Shown here one piece after another: positions 17,280 to 26,548 of a stretch of DNA of 64,000 nt. Below the pieces are notes generated by a model. The model had not been told where the DNA came from. It was given only the letters and a program-made list of their open reading frames with translations, and made no database searches. The translations under genes were made by a program, and so were the position numbers. Source of the stretch: Algiphilus sp022763315 (GTDB lineage: Bacteria; Pseudomonadota; Gammaproteobacteria; Nevskiales; Nevskiaceae); the NCBI RefSeq assembly GCF_965249985.1, contig NZ_OZ252280.1, one strand, 5' to 3'. Within the stretch, counting starts at the first letter, position 1, and every line of letters starts with the position of its first letter.

Positions 17280-18203
17280 ATGTTGAAGCGAATCGGTGGC
17301 ATCGCGGTGTTGGCGGCGACGCTTGCAGGCTGCGGCTTTCGGTTCGGGTATGTGCCTGAACCGTCAACCACAGATAGACCGAAAAGCTTTGATGAAGCGA
17401 TCACTAAGGCGACGGAGCGCGCAGAGCAATACGGAAAGCGATCGCAGCTCCTCAGCAAAACCGCGCCCTGGTATGACGGTGGACTCATGCTGAGCGGAGC
17501 GGCCGCGCTTGCCGCCGTGACTTTCGATGCGCATCCGGATTATTCCAAGGTCGCGCTTGTAACGGGCGCCGTGCTCTACGGCATCCGCGAGTACCTGGAT
17601 CTCGGAGACCGGCGGACGCGCAAGCTTCAAGGCCAGCAGGCCCAGCTTTGCGTGGCCAGTGTGCTCGGTGACGTTGTCACTGTCGACAAGGACACCGGAG
17701 GACTGGAGTCCCTATGGGACACAGTGATCGAAAACCGAGAGATGGTCGTGGCCATGGCCGCCAAGGCGAAAGAGAATGGGGAGAGCGAGAAGGTTGAGCG
17801 CTTTCTTCGTGTCCTGAATGCAACTTACCCATACCAACACGGGCGGTATTGGGCAGGTGCGGCGATTCAGGAGATTGATGCGCGATTCGCGCGGGGGACG
17901 TCGCTTCCTGCGCCGCCAACGCGCTTCCAGAATGCTTATACGCAGCAGCTACTTGACGGTGACTCGCTGGTCCTTGAGGCCCTTGAAGCAGAACAGGACG
18001 ATACGGGCAAAACGAACGGAGTTGCTGAGGCTGCCGGTCCGAATAACCAGGCCGCAGAGGAGGCGCAACCAGAGGAGAAGGAATCGAAAAAGACGGAGAT
18101 TGCAAGCGCAGTTGCTACTTTGGCTGGGAGCGCAACCACGGCGCACCTAGAGAACCTGGATGCGGAGCTCAATAAATGCATCGCGATGGTCAAGGGAGGG
18201 TAA
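17280..18203 (+). CDS. Putative lipoprotein of unknown function
   Basis: A 307-residue protein with a type II signal peptide: MLKRIGGIAVLAATLAGC gives a lipobox LAGC with the acylated cysteine at residue 18. The mature part has one hydrophobic stretch (GGLMLSGAAALAAVTF, about residues 62-78) and a second short one (VALVTGAVLYGI). It then turns Glu- and Ala-rich with a low-complexity acidic linker at about 245-275. GGAGGG precedes the ATG. I recognise no family. It lies between higBA and the Wadjet regulator, without an operon partner. Confidence 0.75.
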   Translation: MLKRIGGIAVLAATLAGCGFRFGYVPEPSTTDRPKSFDEAITKATERAEQYGKRSQLLSKTAPWYDGGLMLSGAAALAAVTFDAHPDYSKVALVTGAVLYGIREYLDLGDRRTRKLQGQQAQLCVASVLGDVVTVDKDTGGLESLWDTVIENREMVVAMAAKAKENGESEKVERFLRVLNATYPYQHGRYWAGAAIQEIDARFARGTSLPAPPTRFQNAYTQQLLDGDSLVLEALEAEQDDTGKTNGVAEAAGPNNQAAEEAQPEEKESKKTEIASAVATLAGSATTAHLENLDAELNKCIAMVKGG

Positions 18204-18495
18204 GACTCCGCTGAGTTTCACATCCAGTCATTTCAGAGTGCAGCGACCGGAATGCTCCCGTAGAGGGTCAGTTGAAGAGTCCGCCGCGAGTTGTCTCCAA
18301 GGTCTTTATGGATCGGGCGTATGAGCTGGCGGCTGCTACACAGACGGGCTTGAGCCTGTGAAGCGATCATCGGGGACAAGACAGCACGAGCGCCGTGGGG
18401 GTTAACTTCACCCCGTACGAGAAGTGATTATGCAATCCACCCTATCACCCTGAGAAAATTGCGTGATATCGATAGTATTCCCAATAGCCCCAAAA

Positions 18496-19311
18496 TCAGC
18501 CCCTGTCAGATTCGTCAATGCGTTGCAAGTAAAGCTGAAAACCTGGGGGTGGTTGTTGTTCTGCATCTTGGGCAACCGCCAGCTCGGCTAAGGCATATCG
18601 TACAAGTGCCTTTCGGACCCTAACGCGGCGGGCGGCCGCCCCCTGCATTAATTCGTCACGGATAAGCATCTGTTGATCAGCTGACAACTGTGGGTGAGGG
18701 CACAGGACTAGATCGACGAACTTGTCCCAATCCATATCCGCAGGCGGGACGCGCTCTATAGTGACGCATTCGGCGCGGCTTAAGCGGGCGAGATTGAAAT
18801 CACGGTGCTCATCCGAGTGCTCATCGAATGCACGCAGGTGCCAGCGGCGGCTGGCAAAGACGAACGCTTTCGGGTGCAGGACACGGGCGACCCCCTTCGG
18901 GTGCGTCATGGAGCGGTAAACGACCTGCAGCGCGGCTGACTCTCGAAGCGCCTTCTGTATTTCTCGGAAATGCGCCGGCTCGATGGCGGTGAAATCATGG
19001 GCGACATACTCGACAGCTAGATCCTGGCATGAAGGGGCCGCGACACGAAAGTATGCCTCGGTAGTCAGTTCAGTGAACTGCGGCGAGAAATCGCTGCTGG
19101 GACAGTAACGACCGCGCCCGTCGCCCGACATCGACTGAATGTTGCGAGGGTGCATTTCTCGGTAAGCGCCGATAAGCCGTGACGCGCTGACATTGGTGAC
19201 CCCCAAGTGGCGTCGCAGACGCTCGTTGGTCAGCAGTCCTTCAAAGCCGAGCACCAGCTCCATGAAGGCGAACTGCTCCTCCCGCTTTGCGTGCTTTGGA
19301 TATGCGCTCAA
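18496..19311 (-). CDS. WYL-domain transcriptional regulator (BrxR/CapW-like)
   Basis: A 271-residue regulator with an N-terminal winged helix (NERLRRHLGVTNVSASRLIGAYR), a central WYL-type ligand-binding domain (LQVVYRSMTHPKGVARVLHPKAFVFASRRWHLRAFDEHSDEHRDFNLARLSRAE) and a C-terminal cap. This architecture is shared with BrxR and CapW, repressors linked to BREX and CBASS defence operons. It is transcribed divergently from jetA, and a palindrome lies in the 59-bp gap between them. By family it probably represses the Wadjet operon until it senses a nucleic-acid-like ligand. Confidence 0.82.
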   Translation of the reverse strand: MSAYPKHAKREEQFAFMELVLGFEGLLTNERLRRHLGVTNVSASRLIGAYREMHPRNIQSMSGDGRGRYCPSSDFSPQFTELTTEAYFRVAAPSCQDLAVEYVAHDFTAIEPAHFREIQKALRESAALQVVYRSMTHPKGVARVLHPKAFVFASRRWHLRAFDEHSDEHRDFNLARLSRAECVTIERVPPADMDWDKFVDLVLCPHPQLSADQQMLIRDELMQGAAARRVRVRKALVRYALAELAVAQDAEQQPPPGFQLYLQRIDESDRG

Positions 19312-19339
19312 ACTGCCACCTATTTTAATCTTAACATCT

Positions 19340-19354
19340 ATGATAACTTATCAT
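19340..19354. promoter_or_regulatory. Palindrome between the WYL regulator and jetA
   Basis: ATGATAACTTATCAT has perfect 7-bp arms around a single central base. It lies 17 bp before the jetA start and 28 bp from the regulator start, in an AT-rich pocket. It is a good candidate operator for the WYL protein controlling both directions. Confidence 0.6.
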
Positions 19355-19370
19355 CAATGTAAACTCCCGG

Positions 19371-20846
19371 GTGCGCGTGGCCGACGAATCCGTCAACCTC
19401 TTTGATCGCATCCCCGAGCGGCTTTTTCGCCCGCTGGGGGCGACGGATCATGTGCGGCGTTACTGGGCGATGCTCTGTCATCTTTATGACGATTTTTTCG
19501 CGCCAGGCGCGGCGCCCCCGGAAGGTGATGGCTGGTCGCAGCGCAAAGTTATCGCTTCACTGGAGCTCTTCCTACAACGCTGGGAGGACCGTCATGGCGC
19601 AGACGGCGAAGAGTCGGGTGCGCCGCTGAATATCAGAGCCAGCGACTCCTTGCGGTACTTGGTGGAGACGGACTGGCTTGCCTTCGATCAAGTCGGCTTC
19701 CTGCAGTTCGTCATCATGCGGCCAACGGTGCAGAGCCTGTTCGAGCTTCTGCGGAATTTTTCTGAGCAGGGGCCGGACTTCATTAGCGGACGCGTTCAGT
19801 CGATTCGCAACAACCTTCGGCAGGTCAAAGCCGACCCGCGTGACAATGCTGCGGTTTTTCCCGTGGCCGCCAAGGAGTGCGCGGCGATGTTGCAAATGCT
19901 CAATACTACGCGCATGCGCGTTCGAGAGGCGAGTGACCATTTGCGAGAATTGGATTCCACCCCCGCCTTTCTTGAGCACTTCTTCGGTGACTATATCGCC
20001 AGTCTCTACATTGGCGATTACGCGGACCTGTTTTCAAGGAATCATCCATTGACCGCGCGCTGGGACATCATCGAGCTGGTTGCCGATATCACCGAACTTC
20101 CGGATAGTCGCGCAGCGCTACGGCAGTGGTACCAGAAGAATTACCGCTGCAAGGACCAGAGTGCGGCCGACCAACTGATCGACCGTGACACCGAGAGCGT
20201 TCAAGCGCTGCGCAAGGTCGACCGCTTGCTCTCTCAATTGCAAGACGCCGTTACGCGCGCTAATGACGAAGCCTTGGGGTATCTGAACTACCAAGTGCGA
20301 TCGCAGGGGGATTTCTCCTCCTGGGTTGGGCAAGCCATCGATGCTCTTGTTCGCGCCAATGACGCAGGCGACGGCGCCCTGTCGGTTCCCCTCGGCTGGT
20401 CAGCTGGCCGCCTGCTCAGCAACGAAGGGCTACGCCTTCCTGCGGGCAAACCCAAAGAACGCACAAAAGCCGTCATTCGCAAGCGCGCCCTGTCACCCGA
20501 ACAACAGGTCCGCCGCTACCTCCGACAGATCATGCGCGGGAATCGCGAGGTTTCCGATGAGCGCATCCTGCGCTACATCGATCGACACCTGCCACAGGAA
20601 GGCTCTGTGACGACCAGTGAGCTTGCGGTGGAGTCCATCAACGATCTTTGCATTCTTGCCAGCTTTAGTCGGCTCGGTTTGCTTGCGGTTCGCGCAGAAG
20701 CTCGCGCACAGGGAAAACCGGGCCGCCATCGCCCTTTGACTGTGGCGGGTGGGCGTATCGTCATTGAGCCGACGGGTCGACGTTTTGGCAACGCCTATCT
20801 CGAGGCGCCAGAAGTACGCATTCACCGCATTAACCAGAGGAAGTAG
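19371..20846 (+). CDS. jetA: Wadjet system protein JetA (kleisin-like)
   Basis: A 491-residue JetA-family protein. The N-terminal FDRIPERLFRPLGATDHVRRYW is typical of Wadjet JetA of the non-DUF3375 type, and the body is largely helical with a C-terminal winged-helix-like region. In Wadjet complexes JetA is the kleisin-type linker that joins JetC heads and recruits JetB. It starts with GTG and is the first gene of a four-gene operon. Together with JetBCD it should recognise and cut closed circular plasmids. Confidence 0.88.
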   Translation: MRVADESVNLFDRIPERLFRPLGATDHVRRYWAMLCHLYDDFFAPGAAPPEGDGWSQRKVIASLELFLQRWEDRHGADGEESGAPLNIRASDSLRYLVETDWLAFDQVGFLQFVIMRPTVQSLFELLRNFSEQGPDFISGRVQSIRNNLRQVKADPRDNAAVFPVAAKECAAMLQMLNTTRMRVREASDHLRELDSTPAFLEHFFGDYIASLYIGDYADLFSRNHPLTARWDIIELVADITELPDSRAALRQWYQKNYRCKDQSAADQLIDRDTESVQALRKVDRLLSQLQDAVTRANDEALGYLNYQVRSQGDFSSWVGQAIDALVRANDAGDGALSVPLGWSAGRLLSNEGLRLPAGKPKERTKAVIRKRALSPEQQVRRYLRQIMRGNREVSDERILRYIDRHLPQEGSVTTSELAVESINDLCILASFSRLGLLAVRAEARAQGKPGRHRPLTVAGGRIVIEPTGRRFGNAYLEAPEVRIHRINQRK

Positions 20847-20848
20847 CT

Positions 20849-21502
20849 GTGCCAAAGACGTGGAATCTGCTCGTCGAGGGGCAAACGCAGTACCGAGAAG
20901 TCGACTTCCAACGCGCTGCCATGCGCTTATTCAACGAGCAGGTCCTATACCAGTCGAATCCGCAGCAACGTACAGATTACGACTTGGTGGTGAGGTATCT
21001 GCGGGAGTTTCAAGAGGCCTTATGGCTGTTCGGCTGCGTTCTCGATCATAACGAGGCAGCACGCTATGTTGCAGCGGTCCCCAAAATTCCAGAGGGGCAT
21101 AAGATCGGTTTGAAGCAATCACTTCTCGCTCTGGTTCTAGCTCAGTTATACGACCACCACATGGGTCGGGGCACGCTGGACAAAGGTGTCGCTGGTGTGA
21201 GCATGTCGGAACTTGCCGCCGCCTATAAGGCGGCCACCCAACGCGATCTTTCACTGAAGCCACAAAACGAGATCATGGGGCTTCTGGATGACATGAAGCG
21301 ATGGGGTATAGCGCGGGCCGCAAAAACGGAGGAGTTCGGCGAACCCACTTGGTATGTGGAGATTCTCCCGGGCATTCAAAGCCTTATTAACCAGGCCTCC
21401 CTTGCTCGCCTCAAGGCGCACGCCGAAGCGCTATTTGAACCCGATTCACCGACGGCTGGAACGGACAGCATCAACGCCAACAACGCGGAGGCCGAGGCAT
21501 GA
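20849..21502 (+). CDS. jetB: Wadjet system protein JetB (DUF4194-type)
   Basis: A 217-residue protein of the JetB family (MukE/KITE-like winged-helix dimer). The body includes YDLVVRYLREFQEALWLFGC and FGEPTWYVEILPGIQSLINQASLARLKAHAEAL, the latter typical of the family's C-terminal helical end. It starts with GTG 2 bp after the jetA stop and overlaps jetC by 4 bp, so stoichiometric production is likely. It bridges the JetA kleisin and the JetC heads in solved Wadjet complexes. Confidence 0.87.
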   Translation: MPKTWNLLVEGQTQYREVDFQRAAMRLFNEQVLYQSNPQQRTDYDLVVRYLREFQEALWLFGCVLDHNEAARYVAAVPKIPEGHKIGLKQSLLALVLAQLYDHHMGRGTLDKGVAGVSMSELAAAYKAATQRDLSLKPQNEIMGLLDDMKRWGIARAAKTEEFGEPTWYVEILPGIQSLINQASLARLKAHAEALFEPDSPTAGTDSINANNAEAEA

Positions 21503-24500
21503 AAGCACTTCAGCGTGTCGTTCTTGTCCAGTATTACCTGCACGAAGAGTATGACGTCGAAATAGAAGGGTCTACGGCGTTTCTGGGTCCCAACGGGTCA
21601 GGCAAGTCTTCCACGCTGGATGCGATTCAGATCGCAATGCTCGGCGGGAACCAGCGACACCTGCGGTTCAATACGCAATCGGTCTCTAGCAAGAATCGCC
21701 GCACGCTCGCGGGTTACTGCCTCGGCCTGCTCCGGAGCCCCGACGAGGGCGGCGAGATTATTGGCCGTGCCCGTGACGTAGCACGAACCTATATTGCCTT
21801 GGTCTTTGGCGATGGAACACCGGATGGCGTGCTCTCCGCCGGTCTCTGTATGGAAGCCGACATAGAGACAGGGGAACACGAAAACCAAGGACTCTTCGTT
21901 CTTCCTGGGCAAGAGCTCTGTGCCGCGGACTGCATTGAGCGCATGGGCGATGAGCGCTGTCCAATTGCCTATTCGGACTTCAAGGAGCAGCGACGCGCGC
22001 ATGCGCAAGCAGCGGGTCGCACGCCCACGTTCACCGACAAGTCCAGTGAGTACGTGCGAGAGCTTCTCTACGCTCTGAGCGGCCAGCACATGCCGGACCC
22101 TGACCGGTTCATGACCTCGTTCGTGAAATCGATGACGCTCAAGAACGTCGACTCCGTCGATCAGTTTGTGCGCAATCATGTGATCGAGCCGAACCCGGTA
22201 AAGATCGACGCGTTCCGAAAGCAGGTCGAGCAATTCGTGCAATTGCGCAACATGATCCAGGAAACCAAAGCCCGCCTTTCTCGTCTGCAGGGGATATTGG
22301 GCGACTTCAGCCGCGCGCGTTCGGCCGAGCGCCGTCTGGCGGCTCTGGATGCGATCAAAGCCATCTTCGACCATGAGTATCTATCTGAACAAATCGATAA
22401 CGTCGGCGAGCGAATCAACACCCTGCGCGATCAAAGCTCGAAGGCCACCGCGCAGGTAAAGAAAGACGAGCAGCGACTGCAAGCCAAGCGTGGGGAGCGC
22501 GAAACACTCAAGGCGCACCTGGATAGTGACGCGAGCGAGCAAGAGCGGCGACACCTGATGGAAAAGATCAGTTCGCAAGAGGCGATCATCCATGCCTATC
22601 AAGAGCCTGCGGCTAATCGCGCTAACCGCTTGATCAACGCCCTTCGCGCTGCCATCGACGATTTGGACTTGCGCGACGCGCGCTCCACGATCCAGGAAAC
22701 GCTGCGTGCCCTGACAGGCGCGCGCGAATCCAATGACCCTGGCGCCACCCTCGGCGCCTTGCGCCATCGATCAGACAGCTTCAGCGACATTCAGAAGGCG
22801 GTTAAAGCATTGGTCGATCGCCTGAACCGCGATAAGGACCGAGCCGCCCAAGAGCGCGACAATACGCGGGCTACGATCCAGGTCATCGGCAACACTGGCC
22901 GCATGATGAACGATGGGGCCGTGTTCTTACACGGCCTCCTGGAGCGCCACGGCATAGAGAGCCAGCCCGTATCCGCTTTGGCTCGCATCACTGACCAGAG
23001 CTGGGCGCCTGCGATCGAACGCTACCTCGGTGACGACCGCGATGCTCTGGTTGTACTCGATGGGGACACGCGAGAGGCCGTGCGCATTCTCAGGGAAGCA
23101 CGGCAACGAGGCGGGCAATGCAAAGGCGCGGCCATCGTGCAGCCCGCGCATTTGCAGCGCGTCGATATATCACCGAGAAGCGCAGACTATGTGCTCGGTG
23201 TATTGGATGCCGATAACGAGACCGCGCGCCGCTTCCTTTGGAATCGCTTCGGTTCCATGCGGCTCGTCAGCACCGAAGAGGAACTTGAGCGCTTCGCTCG
23301 CGCGCTTACGCAAGACGGCATGCTCAGCCAAAACGGCTTGACCAAATCCATCGGCACCGTCTCGAAGAATGATTTGCGCATTGGCCATGCCGCCACCGAC
23401 ACCGCCTCGCTCACCCAACACGTGCTTGAGCTGGAAAACGAGATTGCCGCCATTGATAAACGCGTCCGGCCGCTCGATGAGTTGCTATCCGTGCTGTCCG
23501 CCTTTGCGCTCGACGGCGACGAAGATGCCGCCAGAAAAATAGAAGCTGTGGCATCGGATGTAGATCGACTCAAGAGCGAGCTTGAGCGGCTCGACGTATC
23601 CCATCTGGATGAAGTGCGCGAAGCCGTGGAGACATTGGACAAGGAAATTGAGGCGTGCCACGAGGATTACCTAAAGGCCCTCCGCCTAGAAGGTGGACTC
23701 GACGAACAGATAAAAGCCGCGGAGCGAGAGCACGCCAATCTTGCGTCGCAAGTTGATGGCCTGCTCCAGAAGGAGCGGGAAGCGCGCTATAACCCGTTGA
23801 TCGACCCGACCCAACTGGATGAAACCAAGGACGAGATCGAACGCACGGCGGACTCCTATGAGAAGCGATTGGAGGGGGTGGACAGCCGCGTAGAAAACAA
23901 TCGCTCTCGCTTAAAGAGCGCGCACGAGAATGCTTCTATCGCCTTGAGCCAATACATCAGCGACCACCGCCTTGACGTTCAATTGCTGGCAATGGGTTGG
24001 CACGAACGATACGACTGGGCCAACAATGAGAAGGACAAGCTGCAGAACACCGATCTAGCGAACTACGAGGCCCAAGCGGAGGTCGCGCGCAAGGCGTCAG
24101 AAGACACGCTGCGCTCAGATATAGCGATGTCTCTCAATGACCGCTTCAACGAGATGGAGCTGGAACGAAGAGAGCGCAACAAGATCCTGGATGCCTGCCC
24201 TGCGTTTACGGGTGGTGAGCGATATCGCTTCACCGCCACAGTGGTTCCGCACTATAAGGAGCTGGTGGACTACATCAAGTACATCGCGAAGAACGATCAG
24301 CAGTACGCCTTGTTGGGAGATAACGCAAGTGAAGTCAATAAGGCGCTGAGCGATCTTGTCGAGGCGGCCGCTGAATCGAGCAACGCGGAGGCCGTCCTCG
24401 ATTACCGCCAATTCTTCACCTACGATCTGGACATCATAGTGGACGGCCATCGGGTTGACCGCATGAGCAACCGTCAAGGCGCAGGCTCAAATGGCGAGCA

Positions 24501-24921
24501 TATTGCGCCAATGTACATTGCTGCCGGCGCGGCGCTTGCCAAAGCATACCGTCTGCACAACCGCAAAGGCGAACAAGCCGCGATGGGGGTGATGTGCCTC
24601 GATGAGGCCTTCCACGGAATGGACACCACGAATGCCGTCGCCACCGCCCGGTTCCTACAGAGCCTCGGCATGCAACTGATCATGGCCGGCCCCGAACTCG
24701 AACGTACCAAATTGCAGCCAATCACCCAAACCATTTACGACCTAGATCGGGAGGGCACTGACCTTCTGATGGAACGGACGCGCCTCAAGCCGGCGGCCAA
24801 CGCATTGATGGTCAGCGACTTCCCCTCCGAAAACCCGGCAATAGAGCAGGAGGCATATCAGCAGCTGGGTCTCACGCCGCCGACCGAAGAACGAGACGAC
24901 GCCGTGCGCGTTCAACTGTGA
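21499..24921 (+). CDS. jetC: Wadjet system SMC-like ATPase JetC
   Basis: A 1140-residue MukB/SMC-like ATPase, the DNA loop-extruding motor of Wadjet. Walker A GPNGSGKSS is at residues 30-38. Long coiled-coil arms flank a hinge-like region near residues 480-600. The signature-like segment SNGEHIAPMYIAAGAALA and the Walker B MCLDEAFHGMD lie near residues 995-1040. All expected elements are intact and no frameshift is visible. It overlaps jetB and jetD by 4 bp each. In the family, ATP-driven extrusion around small circles triggers JetD cleavage. Confidence 0.95.
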   Translation: MKALQRVVLVQYYLHEEYDVEIEGSTAFLGPNGSGKSSTLDAIQIAMLGGNQRHLRFNTQSVSSKNRRTLAGYCLGLLRSPDEGGEIIGRARDVARTYIALVFGDGTPDGVLSAGLCMEADIETGEHENQGLFVLPGQELCAADCIERMGDERCPIAYSDFKEQRRAHAQAAGRTPTFTDKSSEYVRELLYALSGQHMPDPDRFMTSFVKSMTLKNVDSVDQFVRNHVIEPNPVKIDAFRKQVEQFVQLRNMIQETKARLSRLQGILGDFSRARSAERRLAALDAIKAIFDHEYLSEQIDNVGERINTLRDQSSKATAQVKKDEQRLQAKRGERETLKAHLDSDASEQERRHLMEKISSQEAIIHAYQEPAANRANRLINALRAAIDDLDLRDARSTIQETLRALTGARESNDPGATLGALRHRSDSFSDIQKAVKALVDRLNRDKDRAAQERDNTRATIQVIGNTGRMMNDGAVFLHGLLERHGIESQPVSALARITDQSWAPAIERYLGDDRDALVVLDGDTREAVRILREARQRGGQCKGAAIVQPAHLQRVDISPRSADYVLGVLDADNETARRFLWNRFGSMRLVSTEEELERFARALTQDGMLSQNGLTKSIGTVSKNDLRIGHAATDTASLTQHVLELENEIAAIDKRVRPLDELLSVLSAFALDGDEDAARKIEAVASDVDRLKSELERLDVSHLDEVREAVETLDKEIEACHEDYLKALRLEGGLDEQIKAAEREHANLASQVDGLLQKEREARYNPLIDPTQLDETKDEIERTADSYEKRLEGVDSRVENNRSRLKSAHENASIALSQYISDHRLDVQLLAMGWHERYDWANNEKDKLQNTDLANYEAQAEVARKASEDTLRSDIAMSLNDRFNEMELERRERNKILDACPAFTGGERYRFTATVVPHYKELVDYIKYIAKNDQQYALLGDNASEVNKALSDLVEAAAESSNAEAVLDYRQFFTYDLDIIVDGHRVDRMSNRQGAGSNGEHIAPMYIAAGAALAKAYRLHNRKGEQAAMGVMCLDEAFHGMDTTNAVATARFLQSLGMQLIMAGPELERTKLQPITQTIYDLDREGTDLLMERTRLKPAANALMVSDFPSENPAIEQEAYQQLGLTPPTEERDDAVRVQL

Positions 24922-26141
24922 ATTCAGGCTGGAAGGCATGCGATGAAACTGTTCGTCGCTTATTGCGGCGTTGCGCCAATCGCGTATTCCAAACCGGCAC
25001 GCTCGATCATCAGTGCGTTTTATCGCACCAAACGATCGGGTTTCCCGCAACCAATGCCAGTCTTCCTGAGTATTACGCTCTGGAACGCTTCGCAGACAGA
25101 CAGGAGTATCACGCTCGAGCGAGGTTATATGCCGGCCATGGCGCCATTGCGCTGTCGTGGGACCCGTCTGCAGGCGATGCAGGTCAGCTGGCGCGTGTCG
25201 AACTAAAAGACCCCAAGGCTGCGGCCGCAATCCTCGGCCAGGCCCTACCATGGGAGATAGCGCAAAAGGCGATCCAGCAAGTGAAAGCGTTGCAGGCGGA
25301 CCAACTGCCAACAACGCGCGCCTTGATGGATGCGTGGCGCTACGGAAAATCAGCGGGCGGCATTCCGGCGGAAAAGGCGGATCAAATTTCTGACGCTATT
25401 CGCGTGATCAAAGAGACCAAGCGCCTCAACACGGAGAAGCATGATGCGCTACTCCGTCGCGTTAGTGCGGACTTGTTCAATGACACAAAGCGCATCGAAT
25501 CACTCGCGCGCCCGCTGGCGCTCCTTCTGGAGGAACCGGACCCTGATGAACCTGAGTCCGTCTTCGCTCGCCTTGGACTCGTGAAGCACCCGCAAACGAT
25601 GCTATTGCATTGCACTTCCGAGGCCTTTCTGTCGATCAATGGGCAACACATCAAAGCGGTACAGCCCTATATAGGCTTTGCACCTACGACACTGACTGAA
25701 GTACGTGGCGGCCCGATCCAATGCGTGATATCCATCGAAAACCTATCAAGCTTCAACGAAGCTGCATTCGCGGACAACAATTGCGGCCTCGTGGCAATCT
25801 ACACCGCGGGTCACCCTTCCCCTTCGCTGTTAGACGCCTATCAGAAGATCCTACGGAGCCTGAAGCCCGCTTCAGTGCTCCATTGGGGAGACGTTGATCT
25901 TGGGGGATTTCGCATTGCTTCACGTATAGCAGAGCGTGCCGCTATGGAGGGGTACCGCTTGGATTTGTGGGGGATGTGCAGCACCGATTACCACGGTATT
26001 GGTGTCACCGCCGATCCAGGCAAACTAACCGCCATTCATCGCATCTGCGAACGCCACGGCTGGACATCAGAAGCACAGTCACTGAACGAGTGGGGACTCT
26101 TCCATGAGCAGGAGGCGATGGAGTGGCGATCGCCAAAGTGA
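24918..26141 (+). CDS. jetD: Wadjet system nuclease JetD (Toprim)
   Basis: A 407-residue JetD, the nuclease of the system, with an N-terminal DUF3322-like part and a C-terminal DUF2220 Toprim domain. Toprim catalytic residues are visible: E274 in VISIENLSSF and the DxD pair in HWGDVDLGGFRI near residues 323-330. This pattern resembles topoisomerase VI-A/Spo11. The GTG start overlaps the jetC stop (GTGA). Intact, so the whole jetABCD operon is probably functional and would reject incoming plasmids. Confidence 0.93.
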   Translation: MNSGWKACDETVRRLLRRCANRVFQTGTLDHQCVLSHQTIGFPATNASLPEYYALERFADRQEYHARARLYAGHGAIALSWDPSAGDAGQLARVELKDPKAAAAILGQALPWEIAQKAIQQVKALQADQLPTTRALMDAWRYGKSAGGIPAEKADQISDAIRVIKETKRLNTEKHDALLRRVSADLFNDTKRIESLARPLALLLEEPDPDEPESVFARLGLVKHPQTMLLHCTSEAFLSINGQHIKAVQPYIGFAPTTLTEVRGGPIQCVISIENLSSFNEAAFADNNCGLVAIYTAGHPSPSLLDAYQKILRSLKPASVLHWGDVDLGGFRIASRIAERAAMEGYRLDLWGMCSTDYHGIGVTADPGKLTAIHRICERHGWTSEAQSLNEWGLFHEQEAMEWRSPK

Positions 26142-26548
26142 ACTGGCGGATGCGTATATGTCCTATCCCGTTCTAACCGTCGCAGACATAGAACCCCAGT
26201 AGTACACGGACCCGGGGCACAGCGACCGCAATAGCACGTCAGCGTGGGCCCTCCGCGGGTGTCTCCCTCAAGTGACACAGTCAAGCAAGTTTCTGCCCCC
26301 CCCCAGCCAGCAAGGTAGTCCATCGGACTAGAGGAAGACCAATTTGGCACTAGCCGAACATCGCTGTACTGAGAGCATGATTAAGAAGGTTGAATGGCTA
26401 CAGGCCCGAACTATTTCACCCTTACATCTCCAAACGCTGGAACCATTGCCAACAGGGCTGCTCCATGCGTTCCTGACGCGCCTGATAGGTCTCGGTAGTT
26501 TTTCTGCGGCTGCGAACAGATCTGATCTCAGTATGTGCCTCGCTATTG
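26142..26548. other. Region between jetD and IS256 with a possible interrupted small ORF
   Basis: About 400 bp. A frame from ATG 26377 (MIKKVEWLQARTISPL) runs into the IS256 element at CLAI. Removing the element and one direct repeat lets the frame continue as EARLHRSIDC and stop near 27997, giving about 85 codons. I recognise no family, so this may be a chance frame. Confidence 0.3.
26538..26548. repeat. Direct repeat CCTCGCTATTG left of IS256
   Basis: CCTCGCTATTG occurs here and again at 27903-27913, flanking the IS256 element. The family usually duplicates 8-9 bp, so two or three of the eleven bases may match by chance. Confidence 0.75.
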
